NCBI RefSeq assembly: GCF_029962835.1
Contig: NC_080579.1
Location: forward strand, 79,439,959 to 79,503,958
Length of the DNA stretch: 64,000 bases
Direction of reading: 5' to 3'
Origin: Magnolia sinica
Lineage: Eukaryota > Streptophyta > Magnoliopsida > Magnoliales > Magnoliaceae
Shown here: in pieces, positions 45,146 to 55,497 of the stretch
How positions within the stretch are numbered: position 1 is the stretch's first letter
How the letters are laid out: every line of letters starts with the position of its first letter
The notes under the pieces: model-generated
The model's input: only the letters and a program-made list of their open reading frames with translations
Told to the model about the DNA's origin: nothing
The model's database searches: none
Made by a program: the position numbers and the translations under genes

Positions 45146-46444
45146 GCTGCATGGTCAAACATTCACAGGTAAGTATTCCTCTCACTCCCATAAAATAACT
45201 TAAACATTCCAGAAGAGGGATACACATCGTGAATAGGCTTCTGAAGGCCCACACTGCAAGGCCCACATCTCAAGGCTCATGTCAAAGCCCATTGATCAGA
45301 ACCCATCTCAAGGCCCACAAAGCCCATTCCAAAGCACATCTCAAAGCCCACTTCAAGGCCCACATCTCAAGGCCCACAGAAGGGGCCCTCTCCATGGTAG
45401 TAGATTCAGTTAGGCCGTGGTGTGGTATCATTTCATTGCCCGCCAAATGCCAAAGCATACATAAGCAAGGCAGCCACATATGTTATCCAGCCCAGATTGA
45501 CCCACTAATTATTAGGCAGTGATATATACACTGATAATCTGCAGCCCAAGATCAAGGCCCATACCATGACCAAAACCGCTCAGGATGAGCCCCACATCAA
45601 AGTCATCACCACACTAGAGGAGGAATAGGCAAACCGATCTCACCTCTGATGGGAAGGATCATTCTTCGGAATGGCACCTCGCTCGGCACCCTGGATCAGC
45701 AACAAGAGCGAGCGTCAACAAATCATGTACGGTAAAAATGGTAAGGAAACTAGGGATTGTGAAATTAAATAGAAGCAGGACCCACGTCAGGATCATCCAG
45801 ACAGAATGGCCCTTTGCCAAGAGATCCGATCCCAGGGGGCTCCACACTGTTGTCTGAACTCCAATGGGCCCCGCACTAACACAACCCACTCTAAGTATAT
45901 GTCGGACAGCTGTTCCGCTTGGCACATATGACTCATTTGTCATCAGATCATGGCCTCCAATTGCACAGGGGCGGGGGCCTGATCAGTTTGAACGGTCCAG
46001 ATCTGTTGGGCCCCACTTCACAATTTTTTGGGAAGGTCAGTTGCCCAATCAGTAAATGGTGGGCCCCGATCAATCTGGACAGCCCAAACTGCCATATGGG
46101 CTCCACACTGAGTTGTCTGAAGCCGCCGCATCAGCATGGAGGCAAAGCAGAAATCGGAATTCCACTAGGCCCATCTGGCCCATTTCTCATTAGATCAGGG
46201 CTTCCAATTGGACAGGTACAGGCCCTGATCAGTTCGAACAGTCCAGATCTGTTGCATCTCACTTCACAAATTGTTGGCAGGTCAGGGTCCCGATCAGAAC
46301 AAGGTGGGCCCCAATCAATCTAGACGGCCCAACTGCCTAGAGGAAAAACAATTTCCCCTGGGACCGCCCCGAACAATTGGACAGCGGCAGACGCGATCAA
46401 CAAACCAAAAGGAAAATGAAGAAAAGGGGAAATTAAAATCAACA
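45146..46444. repeat. Non-coding, short repeats and a diverged tandem duplication
   Basis: At 45240-45390 the words aaggcccacatctc and aaagccca recur about ten times. At about 45905-46040 and 46155-46280 two segments match (catcagatcatggcctccaa / cattagatcagggcttccaa; gtccagatctgttg in both), a tandem duplication of about 240 bp. No gene recognised. This may be the LTR or untranslated tail of the Gypsy whose integrase lies at 38505. Confidence 0.6.
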
Positions 46445-47104
46445 GCATGCAAAAGATTAAAATAATAATAAGAAGAAAAAAGAAGAAAATGCATGAAACT
46501 GTGATGCCGGACAATGGAGGAGAAGTGAGGAAAAAAGTTAAAAAAATCCAATGAAGCCACGTTTTATAGGAACGGCCATCCATGATGGGCCCCACTAGAT
46601 GAAACATTTTGGATAGTCAAATGGTGGACCCCACCAGCAAGAAATGCAGGCGCAAGCCTCCAATACAAATAGGATTGTGTATTTCCTCCGGAATCTTATC
46701 AAAAGCACGTATACCTTTGAAGGGCGAGCTTCTTCTATAACAGCCTCATCAACGTTACACCTGCGACCAAACCTCACATAAGTTACTAAAATCAATTCCA
46801 CCCATTTCACTACACAACATAAAAGATTCAAAAACAGAACAATTTTTCTTTTTTTCTTTTCTTTATCAAAACCAAATACTAACGTTGGAACTTTTCCACT
46901 CGATCCACTGCCCGACGATGAACCAGACGGCTTACCAGCAAGCAGCATTCTCATCCGTTTACTCAATGGAAGATTATCGATGTCATCCATAACAGATTCA
47001 CCATCGTCATTAACTTCGCGCTTGATTCTAGCCCTAGTCGAATCTGCAGCCAAAAACCCCGGAGGCACATTTGGGTAAAGTCCACCATCGACTTCCATCT
47101 TCAC
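46445..47104 (-). CDS. Unrecognised plant gene, first-exon region
   Basis: The minus-strand frame has an ATG at 47098: MEVDGGLYPNVPPGFLAADS, then RIKREVNDDGESVMDDIDNL, LSKRMRMLLAGKPSGSSSGS and KVPTLVFGF, after which the frame runs into AT-rich sequence and a splice site is expected near 46890. A Lys/Arg-rich run followed by Ser/Gly suggests a nuclear protein, but that is inference. Upstream in frame lie GRHSSGITVK and, further up, a stop, so either the ATG at 47098 or an upstream exon joined at CAATCAG (about 47135) is used. Downstream sequence to 46445 is shared with the left copy (37865-38475) and looks intronic. I do not recognise the family. No further exon is seen. Confidence 0.5.
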
Positions 47105-47666
47105 AGTAATGCCACTAGAATGCCGACCCCTGATTGCAAGTTAAGCTCCAAATGTCGAAATCAAACTCATACGCATGGCTTGCAACGACTGAGATTCAGA
47201 GGCATTTCTCAAAGCAAAAGCATTATCTCTGGAATTGATATATTTTAAATAGATAGAGAGGGGGAAGGATTTAGGGTTTTCGTTTGCCCTCTCTTTTGGT
47301 TCGTGGAGAAACGATTGAAGAGGAAGAGAGGAGCGAGAGATTGATTGGAACTCAGAGCGGTTTGTCTGTGGGGAAGAATGGAATTTGGGATTTGGGGAGT
47401 GCGGAAAGGCGTTTTCTCTGCTTCTTTGCTCTTCTCCGTGGCGCCAGGGATTGGCGCGGAGGGGCTTTTTGGCGCTCCCGACGGACAGAAATTAGTGAGG
47501 AGATTTGCGCGAGGGGATTCCACTGAAACGTGTGAGCGGGATTCATGGATCGTACATCGGGTGGGCCCACCTGGGTACGGACGAGAAGAAATCGAATTGG
47601 GTACTGTTTTACTCGTAACACCACTATCGTACCGAATCAACTCAGATGGGCCAACCGTGTATGTGC
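47105..47666. other. Upstream region of the unrecognised gene
   Basis: GC-richer than its surroundings (47290-47560). Open frames occur on both strands but none resembles a known protein. It could be the promoter and 5' untranslated region of the gene at 46445-47104. Confidence 0.35.
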
Positions 47667-47675
47667 GTGTTTATC

Positions 47676-48284
47676 GGAAGCCAGTGTACCTCTCACACCA
47701 GCTATATAGCTGTTGTATTGATGCCAGCAAGTTCCGTGAGTTTGATGATAAGGTATGTCTTATATTCAAACCGTCCATCCATTTGGCTAGCTCGTCTTAA
47801 GGCATGAGATGGAAAATAAGACAGATCTAACTATCAAGTGGACCACACTACAAAAAGCAGTGAGGGATTGAGCGGCTACCATTGAAACCCTTTTTGGGTC
47901 ACGGATGTTTTGGATCAATATGAGTTTTGTTTTTCCTCTTCATCCAGGTCTTTGTGACCTTATGTACAGATTGGATGGAAAATAAATGTTGCGGTGGGCC
48001 TATGAATTGTTTAGCAATGAAAGTCATTACCTCCACCACTATTTGTGGTGTGGTCATGATTTTTGGATATGATTAATTTTTTGGATAATGCTCTAAAATG
48101 ATCTCTAAAAATAGATTAACGATGAAGATATAATAAATATATCACTGTGGGGCCCATGTAACTTTGATCTCCTTTGAACAGTTCGTAAACTCGGAGCTCG
48201 AGGAGCGTCAGTGCTCATCTTCGCACGACACGTACCTACAGTAGCTATCTAGCTGGTGTGTGGTACACCGGCCAATCCGCTTCT
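47676..48284. mobile_element. Mutator-like MITE, 609 bp
   Basis: Flanked by the 9-bp duplication gtgtttatc (47667-47675 and 48285-48293). The right end in reverse complement reads AGAAGCGGATTGGCCGGTGT; the left end reads GGAAGCCAGTGTACC, with a few bases lost, and both continue with a cacaccagctatatagct block. A second copy of the family starts at 50661. Nine-base duplications and long inverted ends indicate a Mutator-type element. No transposase. Confidence 0.75.
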
Positions 48285-48345
48285 GTGTTTATCCACTCCA
48301 TGCATCCGTTTTCCAGCTCATTTAACGGGTTGAGACCAAAATTGA

Positions 48346-48848
48346 GGAAGTGTATTACATCCTACCCCTAATAATCCGTCGGGGCGGAGCTCTGTGGGAG
48401 CCACCGTGATGTAAACGTCTTATCCACGCTGTCCATACTTATTTACAGACCCTTTTATGGCATCATGCAAAAAATAAAGTAGGTTCAACTCTCTAGTGGA
48501 CCACACCAAAGGAAGCAGTGGTGATAATGACACCCATCAGTGAAACCTCTCTAAGGGCCACCGTGATGTTTTATTACCATCCAACCTATTCATAAGGTCA
48601 TGTAGACCTGGATGAAGTGAAAACACAAATATCTTCTTAATTCGAAACTTCTTCGGCTCTCAAGAAGTTTTTAATGGAGGGCCTTCAATCTCCACTTTGT
48701 GGTCCACTTAAGCCTTGGTATTGCCTAATTTTTGGCTTTATACCGTATAACGATCTGTAAATAAGGATGGACGGTGTGGATAAGACGTTTGCATTACGAT
48801 GGTCCCCACAGAACTTTGCCCGAATGGGGTAGGATGCAATCCGCTTCC
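48346..48848. mobile_element. Mutator-like MITE with long inverted repeats, 503 bp
   Basis: It starts GGAAGTGTATTACATCC and ends in the inverted GGATGCAATCCGCTTCC; the inverted repeat extends over about 85 bases each side, including the block gtggataagacgttt. The 9-bp target duplication caaaattga is perfect at 48337-48345 and 48849-48857. No coding capacity. Confidence 0.88.
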
Positions 48849-48884
48849 CAAAATTGAAGCATTAGAAATGTTCAAGTGGACAAT

Positions 48885-49959
48885 CAGGGGTGTACACGAA
48901 CCGAGCTAGCTCGGTTAGCTCGCTCGATTCGACTCGGTTTGAAGCTAAGTTCGAGTCGAGTCGAGTTGATTTTTTTAGCTTGAAAATGAGTTCGAGCCGA
49001 GCCCCGGCTCGACTCGACTCGAATTAAATCCAGCTCGAATCAAACTCGGATCGAACTAGTTCAGTGACTTGGTTTCTTTGCCATTAATGTTGCTCACCAA
49101 GTGTTTGATAAAATGACTCAACGAAGTGTGGCTGGTAGCAAGGAAGGTATGTACATACCACAACAACTCAAGGACAAATATGGTGGATGGATGAGTTCTC
49201 AAATACAGCAAGTCCCATGACATTTTTCCTATATTAGCCATGTTACATTGGCGATGAGGCCCATGACTGAATTACCTATAACATCGATGAGATTTTGATC
49301 CTTATAGGAAAGAATTCGCATATTTTGCCAATATCTTCTTCAAGGCCTGTGGTGATCGGGTGAAATTGTGGGTCACCTTACGAGCCAAACATTGTGGCTC
49401 AGTTTGGCTATCTCAAGGGAACATACCCGCGGGGTCGGTGTTCTGCACCATTCGGAAACTGTTCTATTGGGGATTTAGAGACAGAGCCTTTGATCGCAGG
49501 CCACAACCTGATACTATCACAAGCCATGGCAAGTGATGTCTACCGAAATTATTACCAGGTAACTACAATGGGTTACATGTGTCAATGTGTGCGTGTCTAC
49601 ATAGTACATGTCTCTATAAATATAGCCCTTAATGTTTTTTCTCATTCTATTTAAAAAAATTTTAATTAATGTTTTTTTTTCTTTCTATTACCTTGATGGG
49701 GTGGCAGGATAAACAAGGAGGTCAAATTTCTTGGTTTCTTGAAGGTGCAGTCCAGGTGTTTGTGGAAATGCCTCAATGGCGAACTCGGATCGATCTTGGC
49801 TCGAACTCAGCCTGAGTTGGCCCGAGCTGCTAACCGAACTGAGCTGGCCAGTCAGGCTCGAGGACCGAGCCGAGCCGAGTTCAAGCTGAGGTCAGCCAGT
49901 GGCCAAGCCGAGTCGAGCTGAGGCCAGCTCGACTCGGTTCGACTCGATGTACACTCCTA
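48885..49959. mobile_element. Non-autonomous hAT element carrying beta-glucosidase exons, 1,075 bp
   Basis: The left end is CAGGGGTGTACA and the right end, inverted, TAGGAGTGTACA. The 8-bp duplication tggacaat is perfect at 48877-48884 and 49960-49967. Both subterminal zones (48900-49050 and 49780-49950) are packed with gagtcgag/ctcgactcg words on both strands, a usual hAT feature. No transposase is encoded; the middle is a piece of a GH1 gene with introns (49159-49722). Confidence 0.92.
49159..49722 (+). pseudogene. Captured GH1 beta-glucosidase gene fragment
   Basis: GH1 enzymes hydrolyse beta-glucosides; plant ones act in wall, hormone and defence-compound metabolism. Exon 49159-49212: PQQLKDKYGGWMSSQIQQ. 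Exon 49308-49558: FAYFANIFFKACGDRVKLWV, then a frameshift of two bases exactly in the NEP motif, then EPNIVAQFGYLKGTYPRGRC, SAPFGNCSIGDLETEPLIAG and HNLILSQAMASDVYRNYYQ, followed by GTAACT. A third piece, DKQGG, starts at 49708 after GTGGCAG. The acid/base Glu of NEP remains in the second frame, while the nucleophile region (TENG) is absent. Introns are kept, so the capture was of DNA, not of mRNA. The piece covers about 120 of about 500 residues. Confidence 0.9.
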
Positions 49960-50310
49960 TGGACAATACCACTGGAAATAGTGGGAATAATGATTTCCAC
50001 CGTTGAAACCTTGCTAGGCCCGACATTGATGTTTATTTGCCATCCAACCTGTTAACATAATATATAAAAAACATAGACGAAGGGAAAATACAAATATAAG
50101 CTTGATCCAAAACTTTAGTGGCCCTCAAGAATTTTTCAACAGTAGGCTTTTAAGTCACAGTGTTTCCCAAGGTATGGTCTATTTGAGCTTTATATACGCT
50201 TCATTTTTGAGATCAATTGCTAAAACTATTTGGTAAAATGGATGGAAGAAGTGTATAAAATATATAAATGATAGTAGACCCATGTAGCTTACTCATCTAG
50301 CAATCCGCTC

Positions 50311-50660
50311 CGGGCAAGAATGGCTTCCTGTTGTGTACGGACAGTATCATTATTGAGGAGGCTACGGACAGTAGTATATGGGCCATCATGATGTGTGTAT
50401 CCTATCCACAGCAGTCATCCATTTTTCGGCACTATCTGGGGCGTGAACTAAAAAAATAGACATATTTAAGTGCATTCAATTGTCACTGTTTTCTCATCAT
50501 GTGGTCACTCAAGATTTGAATCTCCCTCATTTTCCAGATAGTGCCCTGTAATGTTCTGAAAAAAAAAGATGGACAGCCTCAATAAAACACATAATACATG
50601 TATATCATATAGGGCCGATAGAGCACTGTCAATAGGGACGCGCGGACGCAAATTAAGTAG
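50311..50660. other. No gene recognised
   Basis: Non-coding sequence with MITE-like wording (gatgtgtgtatcctatccac). No complete element could be delimited. Confidence 0.35.
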
Positions 50661-51077
50661 GAAGCAGATTGGCCGGTGTACCGTACACCAGCGATATGGC
50701 TTGTGTGTTGATGCCACCAAGTTTTGTCGGTCCCATCATGAGGTATGTGTTATATCCCGACTGTCGTTTTATTTGGCGAGCTCGTCCTCGGGCTTGAATC
50801 GAAAAATAAGACAGGTCCGGAGATCAAGTGGACCACACTAAAGAAGGCAGTGGGAATTGAACATCTACCATTGAAACCCTTTGGAGGCCATAGAAGTTTA
50901 GAAACGAAATGATATTTGTTTTTCCTCATCATCCAGGTCAGTGTGACCTTATGAACAAATTGGATGGAAAATATATGCTATATTGGGTCCTACAAATGTT
51001 TTAACGGTTATCATTGCCCCACTATTTATTTCTAATGTGGTTCATGTCATGGGAAAATATAATCCGACCATAGTTAA
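50661..51077. mobile_element. Second copy of the 47676 MITE family, cut by a Gypsy LTR
   Basis: It starts GAAGCAGATTGGCCGGTGTA and parallels 47676-48080 (caagtggaccacactaaa, ttgtttttcctcatcatcca). The match ends at about 51077, where the Gypsy LTR begins. The right half is not in the window, as expected if it lies beyond the Gypsy. Confidence 0.7.
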
Positions 51078-51690
51078 TGCCAGCTCGGCTTAGTCACGTC
51101 TCAGGACAGATCAGCCGAACTTCCTTCATGGTCGGCTTAACAGACAAGCAGCCGCTCCAAATATACTTCATCGAACGAGACCAACGGGCAAGATGAATAT
51201 GAGCCGTAGCGTGGAAAGGCATGGGCTTAGGTGAATCAACCCCGCCAACCCCAACTTTGGGCTGCCCACAGCCGACCCAGCATAGTCTGAGCCCGATTGA
51301 AGAGAGCTTTGCTCGGGCCGTCTGCTCGGACCAACTTCAATCGACCAACTTAGTTAAGACGACTGAGCCAAGCTCAATCCAGTAACATACGATAACTTTA
51401 ATCGCTTAACCACAATCATGGGATAACTGATATCATCATCACGTACGTAGTTCTCGCCTAATGGCAGAGATCGTGCCGAGATTAATAAACATCCACTCCG
51501 ACCAAACAATATAAATAGAAGCTTAACCAAATGAAACAGGTAAACAAAATCTCTCACCCTAAACCCCATCTACACAACTTAGACCCAGATTTCAGGCCTG
51601 ACTTTGGCATTGAAGGGTCCCCTCTGTTCATCTGTGCAGGTGCTCGGATCTAAGAACTCGGTGAGGGTGAACCAGACTTTTGCATCAACA
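51078..51690 (+). repeat. 5' LTR of a Gypsy element
   Basis: It begins about TGCCAGCTCGGCTTAG, where the MITE match stops, and ends TTTTGCATCAACA right before the primer site. The TATA-like caatataaatagaag is at about 51508-51522. No second LTR is seen, so the left border rests on the MITE break. Confidence 0.75.
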
Positions 51691-51709
51691 TTTTGGCGCC
51701 GTCTGTGGG
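51691..51709 (+). other. Primer-binding site of the Gypsy element
   Basis: TTTTGGCGCCGTCTGTGGG directly follows the LTR. This TTTGGCGCCGT-type site is common in Tat/Athila-group plant Gypsy elements. Confidence 0.8.
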
Positions 51710-51748
51710 AATTTCGACATGAAAGCTGCTCCTACTTTACTAGAAAAA

Positions 51749-53356
51749 AAATGATGACAGGAAAGAAGAAAGCGCTTCCTCCAACCATTGTTGTTGATCT
51801 TGAGCCGGCTGGGCAGTGAAACTCGTCTTCTCAATTGCTCGGTGAATCAGCTTCGACGAGACCAACGCAGAGATCTCCGAATCGAGGAAGTGGATATCAC
51901 ATGTTACAAAATCAAGTCGAAATGTTGGTCAATGAGCTTGGCCAAATGAAACAACAAATGACCAGACAACATCCTCCCCTTGATCATGAGGCGATCGCTC
52001 CACTAGTTGTAGAACATTCCGCCCCTACCGGTTCTCAAGGAGGAACATCTCGGGGTGCGTCAGCCCGAGCATTGACTCATGCTCGAGGCATGTCGTCCCG
52101 AGCGCCAACTCATGTTTCCGAAACCTCGGCATTAGCTCCAACTGACCTCCGTTATGAACTAAAGAGGAGGCGCGGGAAATTCTTGAAGCCAATCCAGGTC
52201 ATGAAACTGTCTTTGAAAATAAAGACCCTTCGGAACACAGCTGGACGAGTTGCGAGGTTAGATTGGCATTATGCGCCGAGCATATCAAGTATAGGCTCCG
52301 ACCGTAGTGGAGGCGATGATGGAAGAGGCGGAGCCCCTGTTCACCAACGAAATAATGGGCGCAGTCATGCCTCCAAGGTTCCGGATGCCTCCCATCGCAC
52401 AGTACTCAGGTTCTAGGGATTCGACTGAGCAGTTGGAATCCTATCACTCATGAATGGAGCTCCAGTCGACCTCCGGATCGATCATGTGCCGAGCCTTCTT
52501 TATAACCCTCACGGGAGTCACCCGAGGATGGTACCAACAACTGAAGCTGAAGTCGATTGACTCATTTGCCGAGCTTAGCAAAGCATTCCTAATGCGGTTC
52601 ATCGTCGAGAAACAACGCTGAAAGCCTTCCGCTCATCTACTAACCATCAAACAGAAGGAGGGAGAAGCATTGAAGGATTATATTCTTTGGTTTAATGGGG
52701 AGTCGATGCAAGTCGACGACTACTCTGACAAGATGGTTCTGACTGCGATGATTGCTGGACTCAGAGAAGGAAGGTTTCTCTTCTCGATAGGGAAGAATCC
52801 TCTGACCACATTAGGGGAGCTCATGAACTGAGCTCAGAAATACTTGAATGCCAAAGATTTCTTCAATTTTCGGAAAGGAGCCCAAAGTGCGGAAAATTCC
52901 ACGAGCGATAAGAAGCGAAAGGAGGCCTCGCACCAGTCAAGCTCGAACGGAAAGAGATCATACGAGGACACCTCGCGTAGCCAAAGGTCGAGGAGGTGTC
53001 CTGAGAGTCTATTTAGCTTGTGCACTCCCCTGAATACATCTCCAGAGCAAGTCCTCCCAGAGATTCGAGACAAGAAGCTTTTAAGGTGGCCAAGTTGTAT
53101 GAAAACGGACGCGAGTCAACGAGATACGAGCAAATATTGTCGTTTTTATCGCGACCATGGCCACAACACTAGCAATTGCGTTGGTGGAAACTCTTATCGG
53201 CAAAAGGCATTTCGTGAGTATGTCAAGAAGGACAAGCAAGCTCGGGAAGATGAACATCTGAGCAGAGGACCAGACGACAGTGTTGAGATCCGAACTATTT
53301 GCGGAGGACCATCCGGGGGCAGAGACTCAAACCATGCACGCAAAGCGCACGCTTAG
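51749..53356 (+). pseudogene. gag: Gypsy gag, decayed
   Basis: The start is probably the ATG at 51749 (MMTGKKKALPPTIVVDLEPA), with a TGA at 51817. A retrotransposon gag domain spans about 52440-52860: FFITLTGVTRGWYQQLKLKS, IDSFAELSKAFLMRFIVEKQ and KEGEALKDYILWFNGESMQV. A degenerate CCHC knuckle is seen as CRFYRDHGHNTSNC (about 53140-53180), with the second Cys lost. Several stops (52620, 52830) and frameshifts are present. Confidence 0.85.
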
Positions 53357-53509
53357 AGCACCGACCCTGAACATTATATCCACCTAGCAAATAGACCGAG
53401 CAAGGAGTCGCATATGAGTCTGTGTAGCCTGACATTTACAGAAGATGACGTCCGCGGTATTCAACATCCTCATGACGTTGCTCTGGTAGTGGCTATCTAT
53501 AGCCAATCA

Positions 53510-53916
53510 AAAGGTGTAATGCATTCTGGTCGATGCGGGAAGCTCGATCGACATACTATACTATGAGGCCTTCGATAAGATGGGCATCAACAGATCATGT
53601 CTCCGACCCATCCAAACCCCACTACACGACTTTGTGGGGGATAAGGTCATCTCCGAGGGCGCGATTCCTCCCTGTCACGGCCGAGGAGGGATAGAATCAG
53701 GTCACCTTGATAGTGGATTTCTTGGTGGTGAATTGTCCGTCAACCTATAACGTGATTCTCGGACGACCTTCGCTCAACTCCATGAGAGCAATGATATCTA
53801 CATACCACTTAATGATAAAGTTCCCCACTGTAGGTGGGGCCGGTTATCTCCGAGGAGACCAACGTGAGGCTTGGCACTGCTATTCAACTGTGGTGAGGAA
53901 AGGTATACCCAACTAA
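53510..53916 (+). pseudogene. Gypsy aspartic protease, decayed
   Basis: VLVDAGSSIDILYYEAFDKM at about 53529-53590 carries the active-site Asp in DAG. The C-terminal half continues in a different frame from 53707: IVDFLVVNCPSTYNVILGRP, with the ILGRP block, and SMRAMISTYHLMIKFPT. The frameshift is near 53690. Confidence 0.85.
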
Positions 53917-54112
53917 GCCCTGATGATCAACTCACTCGATCCCAAAGAAGAGTCATCGGAGAAAGGCTCCCCGATGGAGGAGCTTATTGCCATTTCACTT
54001 GACGAAGGCAACCCCAACAAAACGGTACAAGTCAGATCATCTTTTACATGTGACCATTGTGCTCAGATGATGAGTTTCCTCAGGGAAAACTGAGATGTGT
54101 TTGCCTGGACTC

Positions 54113-54800
54113 ATCAGGGTATGCCGGGCATTGATCCCGAGGTTAGAGTTCACAAATTAAATGTGGATCCGAGCTTCAAGCCGATCAAGCAAAAGAGAAG
54201 AATGTTCGAGCAAGTGTGATATGCGGCAATCGCCGAGGAGGTCAGCAAACTGTTAGATGTGGGCTTCATTAAGGAAGTCTATTATCCTGAGTGGTGTTGG
54301 TTAAGAAATCCAAAAGGAAATGGCGCATCTGCGTCGACTATTCCGACCTGAATAAAGCATGCCCAAAAGATAGCTTTCCTCTTCCCAGAATCGACCAACT
54401 AGTTAACAACAAAGCTGGACACAAGCTCCTAACATTCATGGATGCATCCTCGGGTTATAATCAGATAGCGATGCATTGCCCGAATAAGCAGAAGACTACC
54501 TTCGTCACTGATAAAGGTCTCTACAGGTATAAGGTCATACCATTCGGCCTAAAGAATGCAGGGGTGACATACCAATGATTGCTGAACAAGATGTTCACCC
54601 AGCAGATCGGCCACACAATGGAGGTGTACGTTGATGATATTGTAGTGAAATGTGTCAAGGCGGCCGACCAACTGACTGACCTTGGCGAGACATTCTCTAT
54701 CTTGAGAAAATACCGAATGAAGCTGAATCCGACCAAGTGCGCGTTCAGGTCAGCCAGAGGGGCATCAAGGCAAATTCGAATAAGATCAAAGCTCTACTAG
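54113..54800 (+). pseudogene. pol: Gypsy reverse transcriptase, decayed
   Basis: Blocks: GMPGIDPEVRVHKLNVDPSF (54119), a stop at 54217, a frameshift at about 54290, then KWRICVDYSDLNKACPKDSF, PLPRIDQLV, LLTFMDASSGYNQIAM with the first Asp, PFGLKNAGVTYQ followed by a TGA, and the intact VYVDDIVVK (about 54627-54653). The catalytic residues are present but the frame is broken in at least three places. Confidence 0.88.
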
Positions 54801-55497
54801 ACATGGGGTCTCCCCGAAAACTGAAAGGCAACAAGAAGGTGGAGTGGACCTCCGACTGTGAGCAAGCATTTCAACAATTAAAGCAATACTTAGGATCACC
54901 CCCGTTACTGTCAAAACCGATGGAAGGAGAAACATTACAACTCTACCTGGCCGTGTCCACCTTGGCCGTGAGCTCGACCCTTATCCGAGAATCCGAAGGA
55001 AAGCAGTACCATGTGTACTATGTCAACAAAGCATTGGTCCCCGCCGAGACTTGGTATTCGAGCATAGAGAAGCTCGCTCTGGCCTTAGTGATTCGTCCAG
55101 ACAACTGTCCCTACTTCCAAGCACACACCATAGTGGTCCTCACTGACCAACCTTTCGACAAGTTCTCCAGAGACCCGAGGTGTCAGGACGGCTGACTAAA
55201 TGGGCAGTCGAGCTCGGTGAATTCGAAATTCAGTAGCAGCCCAGGACGACTATCAAAAGTTAGGTGGTGGCCGATTTCATTGTCGAGCTTTCAGTTCAGG
55301 ATGAACAGGCATCCGTAAGCAGCCTAGGAGGATCGTCCAATCCAACAGAAACATCTGATCTTTGCGACGGAACTCTCCAGCCCTCCCATCCTGCCGAGGC
55401 CCCTAGGGCAAAGAAGGTAGACCCAAACAGTTGGGTACTCTACGTAGACGGATCATCTAATGTAAGACGTGGGGGAGCAGGGGTTGTCCTACTAGCC
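54801..55497 (+). pseudogene. Gypsy RNase H region, cut at its end
   Basis: VEWTSDCEQAFQQLKQYLGS, LYLAVSTLAVSSTLIRESEG and HVYYVNKALVPAETWYSSIE are the tethered RNase H (Ty3 type). Beyond a stop at 55194, VLYVDGSSNVRRGGAGVVL begins a second, plant-acquired RNase H-like domain, known from the Tat group. It stops at about 55497, where an unrelated LTR-like sequence begins. The integrase of this element is missing from the window. Confidence 0.85.

Larger units (their letters stand above)
48294..50310. mobile_element. Outer MITE-like element split by two younger insertions
   Basis: Reading across the two inner elements gives a continuous sequence: gttgagaccaaaattga, agcattagaaatgttc, aagtggacaat, accactggaaatagtgg, with the rest following from 49968. 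Its right half (49968-50310) resembles the interior of the neighbouring MITEs (ccaccgttgaaacc, gccatccaacct). The ends are not defined; the coordinates are estimates. Confidence 0.55.

Noticed and set aside
47284-47800. Overlapping open frames on both strands in a GC-richer stretch
   Set aside because: No recognisable domain; better explained as the upstream region of the gene at 46445-47104 and the start of a MITE.
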